From contig CM076194.1 in the NCBI GenBank assembly GCA_038277395.1, positions 178,722,636 through 178,786,635 of the forward strand: a stretch of DNA of 64,000 nt, written 5' to 3'. This DNA comes from Dryocosmus kuriphilus (Eukaryota > Arthropoda > Insecta > Hymenoptera > Cynipidae). How positions within the stretch are numbered: the stretch's first letter is position 1; every line of letters begins with the position of its first letter. The notes beneath the pieces were generated by a model, which had not been told where the DNA came from, made no database searches, and saw nothing but the letters and a program-made list of their open reading frames with translations. Shown here piece by piece: positions 1 through 10,391 of this stretch. Position numbers and translations under genes: made by a program.

Positions 1-272
1 AGCAGAGGCTGCACCCGAGCTTTTGCTGAGCTGGATGCGGTCGCTGCTGCCAAGCTGGAGAAGGCTTCTCGAATAAAAGTTGGATGGGTGCTCTGCCGGG
101 TGAAGGCTGATAGCGCCGATACCCGGTGCTACAGATGTCACACTCTGGCTCGAGAGTGTACGGCAGAAGATCGCAGCAAATTCTGCTGGCGATGCTTCCA
201 GGAGGGCCACAAGGCGGCGGTGTGACAGAATTTGGTAGCCCCTCTCCCGCACACAACTGCCAGAAGAAAATG
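1..272 (+). pseudogene. ORF1 (gag-like) C-terminal relic with damaged zinc knuckles
   Basis: Reading from base 1 gives the same C-terminal region as the intact ORF1 at 951-2288: the AELDAVAAAKLEKA stretch, then the CCHC knuckle region. Two lesions remove function: the first knuckle has lost its Gly-His segment (CYRC then directly LAREC), and in the second knuckle the last Cys codon is replaced by an in-frame TGA at about 223-225. In the family these knuckles bind RNA in the retrotransposon RNP. Decayed copy; no product expected. Confidence 0.7.
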
Positions 273-532
273 CTAGGTTAGAATTAAGGTAGATGGGGAC
301 GCTGCATGCAGCGAAGAAAACAGCACCCCCTGAAGTAATGCAAAACCGATTCCGGGGGGACCAATGCCAATAAGAAAAGGGAAGTGGTTTTGGCTAGTAG
401 GTCAACGCCCCTCCCTCCACCCCGGGGATCTCACTTGTGCTTTCCCTGGTGCGCCGGGCGTGGATTTGTCTCACATGGAAGCCCCACATGCCATGCAATA
501 ATGCATTTCCACCTCCCCCCTCCCCAAAAAAA
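1..532 (+). mobile_element. 3' end of an R1-like non-LTR retrotransposon, truncated by window edge
   Basis: The first ~270 bases match the C-terminal part of the ORF1 at 951-2288 (other strand) at protein level, and the following 3' UTR shares its segment with a CCCCCTGAAGTAATGC core (compare 322-380 with 855-905 reverse). The element ends in a C-rich stretch and a short A run (526-532), after which zinc-finger repeat sequence begins. It is therefore a plus-strand LINE copy inserted in the same zinc-finger repeat as the next LINE. The upstream part lies outside the window. Confidence 0.75.
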
Positions 533-768
533 GGCCATCATCATTATTATCATCCTCATCCTCATGCTCATCTTCATTATTACTATCATCATCAGCATGA
601 TTATTGATTGTCATGGATGGTGAATTATCATGTTGATCAAATTCTTCTTTTTCATCTTCATGTACTGATTCCATTTTTTGCTTCCTCACTTGTGACTCCA
701 ATTCGGGTTTAACGTTTTGAGTAATGCCCACAAGTTTCTTTAATTTTTTTTTTTTTTTTTTTTTTTAG

Positions 769-850
769 AGAGGAGGTGAGAATGCAGTTTACGCACAGAG
801 TGTGGGACTCAGCCTAAAAAAGGGCAATACCCACTAAACTCACCTCCTCT
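769..850 (-). other. 12-bp stem-loop in LINE 3' UTR next to poly(A)
   Basis: AGAGGAGGTGAG at 769-780 is the exact reverse complement of CTCACCTCCTCT at 839-850. It lies directly beside the poly(A) tract. 3'-terminal stems of this kind are recognised by the reverse transcriptase in some LINE clades; that role here is inference. Confidence 0.5.
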
Positions 851-950
851 TTCTTCTTGGCATTAATCCCCCCGGAACCGCTTTCGCATTACTTCAGGGG
901 GTGCCGTTTCCTTCGCTGCTTCCAGCGTCATCCTCTGGCCTATTCTCCTT

Positions 951-2288
951 CTAGGGTTTCCTCTTCCCTATTGCAGGTGGACGACGACCTACCAGGTTCT
1001 GGCACTCGGCCGCCTTGTGTCCATCCTGCAGGCATCTTCTGCAGCTGTTGCTGCGGTCCTCGTTAGCACACTCTCGGGCCACGTGTCCGGTAGTGTGGCA
1101 CCTATAACACCGGGATTCAGCGCTATGCGCCTTCACCCGGCAGTTCACCCACCCGACCTTCAGTCGGGCTGCCTTCTCCAGCTTGGCAGCAGCGACCGCA
1201 TCCAGCTCGACGAAAGCTAGGATGCAGCCTCTGCTGCTTCTCTTAGTGAGATTCACCCTCGGGGGAGAGCTAAGACCTCCTTCCAGGGCCACCCCCACTG
1301 CCTCCTCCACGTCCGCAGCCTCCGTGGTCTCGACTAAGTCGTAGACAACTACCTGCGCCCTTGGGACGAGGTGTTTGACACTCCCGCCATCTCCAAGGGC
1401 CGTCGAGATGGCCGCCCCGAAGTGCTGCCTCTCATCCTCCTTTGCCCCCACCTCGATGAGGACATCACCCGTCCTGGTCTGCCTGATGGACTTGACGATA
1501 ACGCCATGGTCCTCAGGCTTGACCTTCTTCTGGATGTCCTTCAGGACATCTGCATATTTCCTCCCCGGGGCTGGCCGTATAGTCACGGCCTCCCTGGGGA
1601 TTCTCCTCTTCTTTTTCTTCTTCGGGGCTCCTTGCGCCTTATCAGGCGCGGGGTCCCTTCGAGGTTCCACCTGCTGAGGCTTGTCCGCCGTTGCCCTCTC
1701 TTTTTTGGTCCTGCTCCTGGCGACCTTAGACCATGCGACCCCTTCCTGGGTCCTGGTCTTTTTCAGGGCCGGCTTTTTGGGTCCGGATCCGCTAGGCGGG
1801 CTGAGGGTCGTTTCTCTCTCCCGCTTGCGCGTCTCCGTCAATTCCTTCATCGCCGTCTGCGGCTCTGTCTGCGTAGAGACAGAGGCCGTCTTCTCCCTCA
1901 AGGTAGAGCTTAAGAGAGACTTCTCTCTGCGCTCTTTACCTATCTTTTCCTTAAGAACCCTATTTATTGCTTTAACGTAATCATCCACGGAACCGTTCAC
2001 GTATCTATACGCGTACCCCACCGTGCGCATTTCCTCTTGCGTTTTCTTCACCGCTTCTTCTTGTGCCTCTGTCGTACAGAGTTTTAAGACCTTCTTGAGG
2101 GACTCTCTCACCTTTTTGTGTTTCTGACTCAACTCTTCTAGATGTTTGAGCAAGAAATACTTCATCGCAGAAGCGTCCGACTTACCCACTATTTCTTCGT
2201 TTACTACGTCGAAGCTCTTGCTGAAGTCCAGCTCCTCTTCGACGTAAGTTTCCTTACTCCCTCTCTGTTTTCCCTCTTTAAAAGCCAT
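951..2288 (-). CDS. Gag-like ORF1 protein of an R1-clade LINE (445 aa)
   Basis: Intact 445-codon frame. Residues 1-140 are charged and helical (a region with many Lys/Glu heptads). Residues ~140-240 are basic and Pro-rich with KKKKKRR. Residues ~240-370 carry the PAPGRKYADVLKDI segment and the RRM-like middle seen in R1/TRAS-type ORF1 proteins. Two or more CCHC zinc knuckles lie near the C-terminus (CYRCHTTGHVAREC, then CRRCLQDGHKAAEC). Family role: binds LINE RNA to form the retrotransposition particle. The ATG at 2288 is the first in frame and follows a 480-bp leader. No ORF2 follows. GC content is clearly higher than the AT-rich surroundings, which suggests a relatively recent arrival. Confidence 0.85.
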   Translation of the reverse strand: MAFKEGKQRGSKETYVEEELDFSKSFDVVNEEIVGKSDASAMKYFLLKHLEELSQKHKKVRESLKKVLKLCTTEAQEEAVKKTQEEMRTVGYAYRYVNGSVDDYVKAINRVLKEKIGKERREKSLLSSTLREKTASVSTQTEPQTAMKELTETRKRERETTLSPPSGSGPKKPALKKTRTQEGVAWSKVARSRTKKERATADKPQQVEPRRDPAPDKAQGAPKKKKKRRIPREAVTIRPAPGRKYADVLKDIQKKVKPEDHGVIVKSIRQTRTGDVLIEVGAKEDERQHFGAAISTALGDGGSVKHLVPRAQVVVYDLVETTEAADVEEAVGVALEGGLSSPPRVNLTKRSSRGCILAFVELDAVAAAKLEKAARLKVGWVNCRVKAHSAESRCYRCHTTGHVARECANEDRSNSCRRCLQDGHKAAECQNLVGRRPPAIGKRKP

Positions 2289-2740
2289 GTTAAAGTTTAC
2301 ACCAGCGCATCGTGCGTGGAGGGGCGGGCCGAAATAGTTGGGAACGGGTATACCCTCGGACCGAAGTCCTACCCCAGTACTCTGGGGCCCAACCTTCGTT
2401 TAACCGGTCCCGGAATACACGGACGGACCGGACTCGCCCGGAGCACTGCAGGTTCCGATCCCTGCAGCCACCACGCACTCCCCGATCAAGGCCCGAAGGG
2501 GCTGGCTCCTGATGCCCGATCGCAGCTTACACCTCGGCAGAGCAAGCTCACAGCAGCCCCTACACCATGCCGGCGGAAAAACCGGACATGGCTTGGAGCA
2601 CTCCCAGTGGGCTGCGACCGTCACCAATCGAGTGTTTGGTCCACGGAGCCTATTTTATTTCAGCTCTGCCCTCTGTTTCCAGCGAGCATTCCCCTATCCG
2701 CCACCTGGGGACGCGCCAAGTAGGGGTAACACCTCCCCTC

Positions 2741-2760
2741 CACCGCAGACAACTGCGGTG
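2741..2760. other. Perfect 8-bp hairpin at the 5' end of the ORF1-only LINE
   Basis: CACCGCAG, four-base loop ACAA, CTGCGGTG. It lies 8 bases inside the 5' end of the LINE (2768), so it would be near the 5' end of its RNA. Confidence 0.5.
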
Positions 2761-2948
2761 ATCCTTAGACAAGTTTCTTTAATGGAGAAGGTTGTATTTC
2801 GATCTCTTCTTGAATAGTTGGATCCTCATTAGGTTTCAATTTTTTCTGCTTTCGATGCATTGCCTTACTAGTCTTTCTATTCTGTTTGTTGCTGTTTTGA
2901 ATTGTTCTTATAGCTTCAGACACCTTTGCAATTTGGTGAAAGCCTCTC

Positions 2949-2949
<1 letters not shown>

Positions 2950-3002
<53 letters not shown>

Positions 3003-3003
3003 G
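2950..3003. repeat. (ATC)n microsatellite within zinc-finger pseudogene
   Basis: About 17 uninterrupted ATC/GAT triplets. It corresponds to the Asp-rich segment after the zinc finger in the sister copy (3270-3290), so it is a coding triplet expansion in a dead copy. Confidence 0.85.
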
Positions 3004-3166
3004 TATAATCATCATTATACGCACGATTCTTTGCCGTGCAAGAGTATTTTGCATGTTTTTTTTTAAATTATCGAGTTAGTATCCTGAAGAGGAAGGGGAG
3101 GAGGAGGAGGATATATAATCTCAGCACTGGTGATCGAACAATCATTCGTGTTGTGTCAGTGACAAA

Positions 3167-3814
3167 ATGACTTCCACTTGTCTAGATTGCTCAAGAGTTT
3201 ATTCAAGACTCGATAATTTAAAAAGACATGCGACATACTCTTGCACAGCAAATAATCGTGTGTATAATGAAGATGATGATAATGATGAGATAGGCTTTCA
3301 CCAAACTGCAAAGGTGTCTGAAGCTATAAGAACAATTCAAAACAGCAACAAATAGAATAGAAAGACTCGTAAGGCAATTCGTCGAAAGCAGAAAAATTTG
3401 AAACCTAATGAGGATCCAGCTATTCAAGATGAAATCGAACTACAATCTTCTCCATTAAAGAAAGTGGGCATTACTCAAAAGTTTAAACCCGAATTGGAGT
3501 CACAAGTGAAGAAGCAACAAATGGAATCAGTAGATGAAGAAGAAAAAGAAGAATTTTTTCAACATGATAATTCACCATCCATGACAATCAATAATGATGA
3601 TGGTAATGATTATGATCATGAAGATGATGTTGAAAGTGATGTTTCCTTTGAATATGAAATAGAGGAAAAATTTTCAGATTACTGGGAAGACCCTAATGGT
3701 TTGGTGGACCGAATGCGTTCACTTTTAAGATCCCAATCAGCTGGTAGCAAAAATAAATCGCTTGAAATAATTTCAATCATTAATGAGTTAAGAAAGACTG
3801 GTAATATTGAATAA
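3167..3814 (+). pseudogene. Zinc-finger/acidic-domain protein of the long-inverted-repeat element (one in-frame stop)
   Basis: One reading frame of 215 codons, broken only by a TAG at 3353-3355. N-terminus: a single zinc-finger-like motif (Cys-x2-Cys at residues 5 and 8, His and Cys about residues 21 and 26, with an RLDNLKRH helix). Then follow an Asp/Asn patch, a SEAIRTI-x-NSNK helix, a basic RKAIRRKQKN stretch, a long acidic region, and a conserved C-terminal block (LVDRMRSLL ... EIISIINELR). Relics of the same protein lie at 533-3075, 15860-16505 and 18569-19196, always inside or beside the same inverted repeats, so it is the element's own gene. I do not recognise the family; a DNA-binding accessory or transposition protein is possible but unproven. 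Confidence 0.6.
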
Positions 3815-5663
3815 TAATGTTTTTATTAATTGATGCAAAACTTTATCAACTGTTGGATCAATATTTTTAATAGTTGAATTAACACTTGAATTATTGGACT
3901 CAACATTTCCTGTGGTTAAAACGTAGAAATCTACTGTAATGCAATGAGTTAAATAGATCTAATTTTCAACATATATGTGTATTTCTTCGGCACACCGCTC
4001 ACCAGAATTAATTTTAGTTTTTCAGTGCAGGAGAGGCTCATCACATCTTTTGGTGCTTCTAACATATGATTTGGGCGTGTAATAGTTGAATGCTACATTT
4101 CTCAGTACCTACTTGTTTTAACTACATAATGATCCTCTACACTCTTACAGATACCTCCTTCTCCTCCTTCATTTCCTCCTCTTCTTCCTCCTCCTCCTTC
4201 TCTTCCTCTTCCTCATACATTTTAATAGTTAATTGAGGAGAATTTTAGTATTAATATCATTGGAAAAATTCCTCATACCCATATGTAAAAAACAATCCAT
4301 TTTGTCTAATTAGTACAGGAATCAATAACAGTACAAATCTATCTAGAAGACAAGTTCACATATAGTAAAAAGGACACAGAAGCGTAGTTATAGCTATACA
4401 AGAAAAGCAGTGTGATCGATGGTGGCGCCCTCTATTCATTATTGTTTATCTAGTTTCCCTTTTTATCTCTTGAACTAGATTTATTTTAACCAGAGCTCAA
4501 TGTTGGCACAAGAAAAATATTTTTCTTTTCAATGATAATAGCATCTTTTAATATCATCAATACTTCACGAAGCACGTTATTATTGCAGTGTTTCAGCTAA
4601 GTGAAATGGATTTTTAGCATATTACTTTGATGTGTTAAAGATTATTTCAATGTTTCTTACAGGGGATTATAAAGTTTATGTAGCTGAGTTATTTTGTAGA
4701 TCGACTGCGGCTACTTTAACAATCTCAAGAAAATGAAAATAGAAATGGTATATTGGAATAATTTCAATCATTAATGAAATAAGGGAGGCTGGTATCATTA
4801 AATAATTTTAGTAGTTGATTTTAATACTTTAAAAGCTAGTAGTTTACTATTTCTAACAGTAGAATTAACGCGTGTGGTATATGTGATTGCAAATTTTACC
4901 TCGTTAATTCATAAAACTGATCAAATACGTCCAACGTGGTATAAGTATGCAACAGGTTTTTCTATTACTCTATAATTATATAGTTCTTTTAATAAGTTAA
5001 ATTAAGTGTGAATTTTAAATATGATAAATACATGTTTATGAAATATAATTTCCAAATTGATATCTACGTCTTCAGTTTTTTTACCGGAACTCACTTTGAT
5101 TATTATAAAACGTAAGAGGTCTAAGGTTTGTAATAATAATATTGAATCCAACATTTTGAGTATTTTGTTTAACTGCAACCTCCCCTTACTCCTCCACCGC
5201 ACTCCTCAGTAAATATAAAAACGATTTTGAAAAGATTATGGACCAAATTAGATGACATAATTATTTACATTTAATGAAATTTTAAAAAATAGACTCACCA
5301 TAGCACACTAAGTGTGCAATCGTTTTTTTTTTATATTACTGAATATTTTACAGTTCTTTTCATAAGTTAAATTTGAAGTGATTTTTAAGCGCAATAATTA
5401 CCTGTTAATGAAATATAATATAAAAATGTATATCTACTTTTTAATTTCTTTCATCCACAGTCATTTTGGTTATGTAAAAATGCAAGTGACTCATCTCAGT
5501 TGTAGGTTTCTAACTGATGGTCTAAGGTATGTAATCATTGAGTGCAAAATTTTGATTATTTTATTTAGCTACAACTTCATCCTTTTCCTCAGTAAATATA
5601 AACAAGTTTTGAGAAAGAACATATTTATGACAACATTTTTCCTTAGTTTTTTCATAATTTCGT

Positions 5664-5704
<41 letters not shown>

Positions 5705-6475
5705 CAACATTTTTTTCACACAGCGTACTGCACTTTTTAAACACATAGATTTTCTGCAATAGTTTCAACTGTAATGTCTTTCATTCATTGAAGCTGTTTC
5801 ATTAAAGACGTTGATCGGTGTACAGCTTAAGTTCTTTCATTTACAATAAATGTAGAGTTTCGAGTTAAAATGGAAAGCATGAGTCCTCTAATCAAGCTTG
5901 CTCAACTGACATCAAATTATCATTATATCAGAAACCAAAGTGCAGATTAAAATGTTCAGATCTAATAATTCTTTCACCCACTACACCATATAGTATAGTG
6001 CATTATAGTATAGTTTAGTATGGTATATTGTAGTCAGCTCGACTGTTTCTAATTTCAAGTTTATCTTACTAAAGTTCACACTCGATTCCGGGCTGCCAAT
6101 TTACATCATTCTTATGTACGTTACCAGACGTTTATATGTGCATTAGGCTATCCTCTCTTTATAGATCGAAGATTTTTTGTAACCTATTCCTTATCGGTTC
6201 GACTCCGATTTTTAATGACAAACACATTATTTAAACATATTAAAACTATGTTATAAAATTTTAGAGAGATATTGTAATATTTTAAAAGAATTTCGTAAAA
6301 CGTAAGTCTTATGTTGTTCAGTCCTTGATTTTGTCAATAAATTAAACGTTCATATATTCCATAAGTATGCATCATTTATCTCCAATTATTTCTCTGCTTT
6401 TTCATTAACTAATTCCATAACGGATTTCTCTTTGATATTTGCTGACGTCATGTTTTAAAAGAATTGAACAAAAAA
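3815..6475 (+). repeat. Partial copy of the giant inverted-repeat arm
   Basis: After the zinc-finger gene this stretch follows the right arm of the 9.5-27 kb element in the same orientation. Shared landmarks are the CT/TCC-rich block (4140-4215), the ATGATTTGGG and ATTATAAAGTTTATGTAGCTGA blocks (4660-4690, compare 20210-20230), the AATAAATGTAGAGTTT block (5845-5860, compare 21625-21640), the TATAGTATAG block (5990-6030, compare 23040) and the CATAAGTATGCATCATTTAT block (6360-6380, compare 24460-24480). It lacks the Tc1, LINE and SINE insertions of the right arm, and its equivalent of the inner left arm (about 3960-4030) lacks the mariner. Confidence 0.75.
5666..5702. repeat. (TA)n microsatellite
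   Basis: About 18 TA units within the arm copy. The equivalent place in the right arm (near 21470) has no TA expansion. Confidence 0.9.
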
Positions 6476-7293
6476 AGCTAAACGGTCCTCTTTCCAATCA
6501 ACCAAATTTTACAGAAAAGGTTAAAAACCGTTCCTGAAGAACGATTTACGATCGATTGAGTTACTTTGTTGTTTTTTTGTGTAGATAAATGGATCCATTT
6601 GATAACAATTGTATAAAAAAATAAAGAGTGATAAATGCACGCTGGCAGTAAAATATGAAATTTACTGATCCAAGAATGTAGAGTGTTTTAGGTAACTTAA
6701 ACTGTAAAAACTGCGGTTAATGAGGGGAAGAAAATGTTACGATAAAATTACAGGGAACTTAACTCTCAGTTAATTCAATAAACCTCTAGTCAGTAGTATT
6801 AAATACAGTCAGACATGTGCCATTTGATGAACCTAGATTACAATAGTGATGCAGTGGATGTTACAGAAGGATCGGTAGATTTAACTGATCCGTTTGGCTT
6901 GCTCAACTCGCGCGGTTCGTTCCCAAAGTCGTAACATCATAACCTCCGCGCGTACCACGTGGCATGGATTCATGACTCTATCTGTGGATTGCATCACCCC
7001 AGAAAACATTTATTTTTCTCGTATCTGCTGCAGTCACCACATTACTCCCACTCACCGATGAAGGGGTTTTTTAATTAATTAGTAACTCCTTTTTGTATAT
7101 CACAATATTCTTCGATCGCGTTTGGGCGTGTGTATGTAATTACCAAGCCAGCTAAAGAACGAACGAGTTTGAGTGCGTCTCGGCCGTGACAGCTAACTGC
7201 AGATGATCCGTAGCGACAGAGTTGCGTATGTGCACTTGTGTGCATGTGTACTCGTGTGTAAGCAGTTGTCGCATATCTGATTTTTTAAGTTTA
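6476..7293. other. No gene recognised
   Basis: AT-rich DNA with no long frame. A somewhat GC-richer stretch (6895-6965 and 7120-7260) contains GT-rich runs such as GTGCACTTGTGTGCATGTG, but nothing I can assign. Confidence 0.4.
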
Positions 7294-7497
7294 TCAGTTC
7301 ATTCTTAGCAAAAACAGTTAACATAATTGCAATGATAGAATATTCATGTATACGTAAAAATGCATTTCGGAATTAAGTTGTAGATCAGAACTTCATCAGT
7401 TCATTTTTATCAAAAAACAGTTAACATAATCGCAATGATAAAATATTCATTTATACGTAAAAATGCATTTCGGAATTAAGTTGCAGATCAGAACTCG
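7294..7497 (+). repeat. Two-copy 102-bp direct tandem repeat
   Basis: Units 7294-7395 and 7396-7497 both begin TCAGTTCAT and run through AAACAGTTAACATAAT and AAATGCATTTCGGAATTAAG, with only a handful of differences. The second unit runs straight into the tRNA-like sequence. Confidence 0.85.
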
Positions 7498-7580
7498 TGT
7501 AATAGTGTAGTGGTTGGCATTATTGACTTGCATGCTTTGGATTATGCGTTCGAATCCCCTCGTTGCGTGCGGAATTGGAA
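7498..7580 (+). other. tRNA-like sequence / SINE head
   Basis: TAGTGTAGTGGTTGGCATTA resembles an A box and GCGTTCGAATCCC matches a B box, at about tRNA spacing. The 3' part does not fold into a full acceptor stem, so a tRNA-derived SINE head or tRNA pseudogene is more likely than a working tRNA. Confidence 0.4.
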
Positions 7581-8053
7581 TTGTAATATAAACGTTGAAA
7601 ATTACAACTACCGGTAAATTATAGGTATATCTGAAAATATATCAATAAATAAACCGAATGCTTGATTATTCATTATCCTTTAACAATATTTTTTGCAATT
7701 TATAGTGTCGCATAAACTATAGTATACACCTTTCCTTTTCCTTTATACTATATACCGTTTAAATCAGTTAGAGTAGTTTACATGAACCGTCAAAAAAACA
7801 GGTTAATATGTGAGTGCAGCATCTAGGCACAGTGCAAAATCTCTGGATAGGTAAAATCTACTGATCCGCAAGTCAGCAGCACTTGAGAATTCGCACAGGT
7901 AACCACCATCAATGACGGCCATATTTAGTGTCCTATTCTTGTAAAATTTGCTGAAATGGCTTATTGTCCTTATAAGTACTTGCAAGTTCAGTAGAATTTA
8001 CCCGTATTTCAGTAAAATATACGGTTCTTTTTTTGCGTGTACGCATTTAATTA
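7581..8053. other. No gene recognised
   Basis: AT-rich; no frame with recognisable protein similarity. Possibly the body of the tRNA-derived SINE in its first part. Confidence 0.35.
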
Positions 8054-8902
8054 CACAGGCAGACAAAATTTGACCAACCCTCAGACCCAGAAACCAGACT
8101 ATACTTTTCCGAAGGTTTTCGATGCGCTGAACACGAATCTGGCCTCAGAATTGCTCTATCACGTCAGGTTTTCGAAATATCCTAACCTGAATGTGCGAGA
8201 AACACGCTTTTGAGCTACATTTGAGGTTATGTAGCATCGCAAATAAATTTTGTCACAAAAAATTACAAAGCGGTGATTAAAGTATAACTCTTGCCCTTTC
8301 AAATGCCGTTGATTTTGCTCAAATATCTTTTTTTTTTTCTTCAAGATATTCAACTTTGGAATTTTTGAATTTCGCCAATCCGCAAGCCCTAAGCCCAGAC
8401 AGTCCAGAAACCAACTCACAAACCAGAAAACCTAAACCCACAAAGCTCAAATCCACAAACCCTAATTCCACAACCGATAAACCCCAAACCTACAATCTAC
8501 AAATCCCAAATCTACAAACTCTAAACACACAACCTATAAACGCCAAACCTAGAATCTGTAAATTCCAAGTCTTTAAGGGCTTATAGCTTGCGGTTTGGCG
8601 AAATTCAAAATCTTCAAAGTTGAATATCTTGAAAAAAAAAGATATTTGAAGAAGCTCAACGGCGTTTGAAAGGGCAAGAGTTATACTTTAATCAGCTGTT
8701 CGTAGTTTTTTGTGAAAAAATTTATTTGCGATGCTACATAACCCCAAAAGTAGCTCAAAAGCGCGTTTTTCGCACCTTTAGGTTAGGATATATCGAAAAT
8801 CTGACGAGGTAGAGCAATTCTGAGACCAAATTCGTGTTCAGCGCATTGAAAATCTTCGAAAAGTATAGTCTGGTTTCTGGATCTGAAATATGTCGGCCTG
8901 TG
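8054..8902. mobile_element. Palindromic MITE, copy A, with AC-rich centre
   Basis: Long inverted arms (about 8054-8385 against 8580-8902), with ends CACAGGC-x-GAC and the reverse. Inside the arms the segment CCAGAAACCAGACTATAC matches its reverse near 8865-8880. The centre (8385-8580) is a one-strand A/C-rich, degenerate AAACCxAxAA repeat. A second family member with the same arm landmarks (CCCAGAAAGCAGACAATAC, CGAAGGTTTTCGAT) is at 61181-61848. No coding capacity, so non-autonomous. Confidence 0.75.
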
Positions 8903-9556
8903 TTATCTAATGGAAATGACGATGTACTTACGACTGTTTAGCTTTCTCTGATATTGTAATTAAAGACAGTACACAAATCGTTAAGGTAATCATATAGATA
9001 CATATTTTTAATTCTTTAATAAACCAATAACACTAAGTAATAGAAAAAAGGATCATTTGTAGAATTGGCACAGTATTTTTTTTATTCTGTATTTTACTCC
9101 AATAGTCGATGGTTCGATGTGCGAGAAAGTGTATTATGAAAAATGTCATCAAAGCGGTTGTTGAAACGAAATACTTCGGAAAAAAGCTTCATATGTTTAT
9201 TAAAAAATGCGGCATTTCGGGAAATAGAATTTTCCCCTCATCAGCAATCGTTAAACATGTGATTCTTAGTGTTAAAGTTTAAAAAAGAGCAACATCTACA
9301 TATGCTCTTGGACGTTTAGCTATTATAACATTAAGAAACATGTTGTAAAGGGTTTTTAAAAGAGAATTTTTTTAAAAACTTACCATACACAATAAATTAA
9401 GGTTAAAACTATATTATGTCAACACGCAACATTAATATTTTACTCCAATCCAATTTTGACAATAACTTGTTAAATACTTGTCACATATTTCCCGTGTCAA
9501 TTTACAGCATAATCAACGAAGCATCATGACTAGACCTATTTTCAAAAAGAGGTTAG
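8903..9556. other. No gene recognised
   Basis: AT-rich flank between the MITE and the giant inverted-repeat element; no feature seen. Confidence 0.4.
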
Positions 9557-10391
9557 TAGATGTATAGAGCCGGTTCTGGATCCACTGGGATTAGTGCATG
9601 TCCGTGTGAGCTTGAATTGGTGTGAGTGTGTATCTGTGTGAATAGAGTGGAGGGGATAAAAATAGGATGACGCCATAGTTATGGCGTGTCACTCCCGATG
9701 ATAAGAATGTTGACGTCTGCTATCTCATATTTCTCTTATCTTAACATAAACAATTGGTATCAAATTACATAAAATTCTGAGAAATTGCATAAACAATAGT
9801 ATCAGGTTACATGGAATTCTTGAGAGATGACGTCATATTACATATTTTCATGCAAGTTCAAACAGGATTTATCCCCACTCTCCAGAAATTTAACGTAAAC
9901 AATGGTATCAAGTTACATAGAATTCTGATAGATGACGCCATATTGCATATTTCCATGCAAGTCTAATCAAGTTACCCATCTCCGTTAAACATAAATATAC
10001 GTATCATATTATACTTTTGTGATAACAATAAGAGAAAATCCTAAGAAATTATATACAAATTTTAAAGGCCGGTTCTAAATATAGATTCCTGTTATCGACC
10101 GTTACCGACATCGCAGCTAAGGTGGTTTATGTCAATGCTAAGCTTATAAAATGATCTCGATAACGCTATTAATTATAATTCGCAATTGTGAGAAACGAAT
10201 CTGACGTAAAAAACTCCCCCTCCCCGTCTCTCGGACAATCTATTTATCAATAAAAGCGAAGACCGTCCGACGTATGTACAGCATTTTATAAATATAAAGT
10301 CAGCTTCCTGTCGGCAAAATATCAAGGGAAAAGCGCTAAGGAATTTTTTATTAAAAATATCAAAGATTCGAGATTAAACGAGTGACGTATA

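Larger units (their letters stand above)
744..2768 (-). mobile_element. ORF1-only R1-like LINE with poly(A) and 14-bp target duplication
   Basis: The insertion is bounded by the direct repeat ACAAGTTTCTTTAA (730-743 and 2769-2782). It ends, on the minus strand, in a 23-base A run (T run at 744-766). It holds a ~480-bp GC-rich 5' UTR (2289-2768), one intact ORF1 (951-2288) and a ~185-bp 3' UTR (767-950). No endonuclease or reverse transcriptase follows ORF1, although both ends and both target repeats are present, so the RT was absent when it inserted. The paralogous copy at 3440-3475 shows the uninterrupted target. Confidence 0.85.
533..3075 (-). pseudogene. Zinc-finger/acidic protein gene copy, interrupted by a LINE
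   Basis: Read on the minus strand, 3075-2783 and then 743-533 together match the plus-strand copy at 3167-3814. The order is a truncated zinc-finger region, a Gln/Lys-rich middle, the GITQ-KPELESQV segment, then the acidic tail. The 2025-bp LINE at 744-2768 separates the halves. The acidic region near 2950-3001 has expanded into about 17 ATC triplets (Asp codons on the minus strand). The N-terminal Cys-x2-Cys is missing, and the 3' end is replaced by the LINE at 1-532. The copy lies head to head with the one at 3167. Confidence 0.7.

Noticed and set aside
1371..1913. 180-codon open frame on the plus strand opposite the LINE ORF1
   Set aside because: It is the antisense of the GC-rich, Lys/Arg/Pro-coding ORF1; no motif and no independent signal.
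6180..6215. GGTTCGACTCCGA B-box-like sequence as a tRNA gene
   Set aside because: No A box at the right distance and no acceptor stem; it is part of the arm repeat.
7294..7497. CRISPR-like direct repeats
   Set aside because: Only two adjacent long units without spacers; eukaryotic context.
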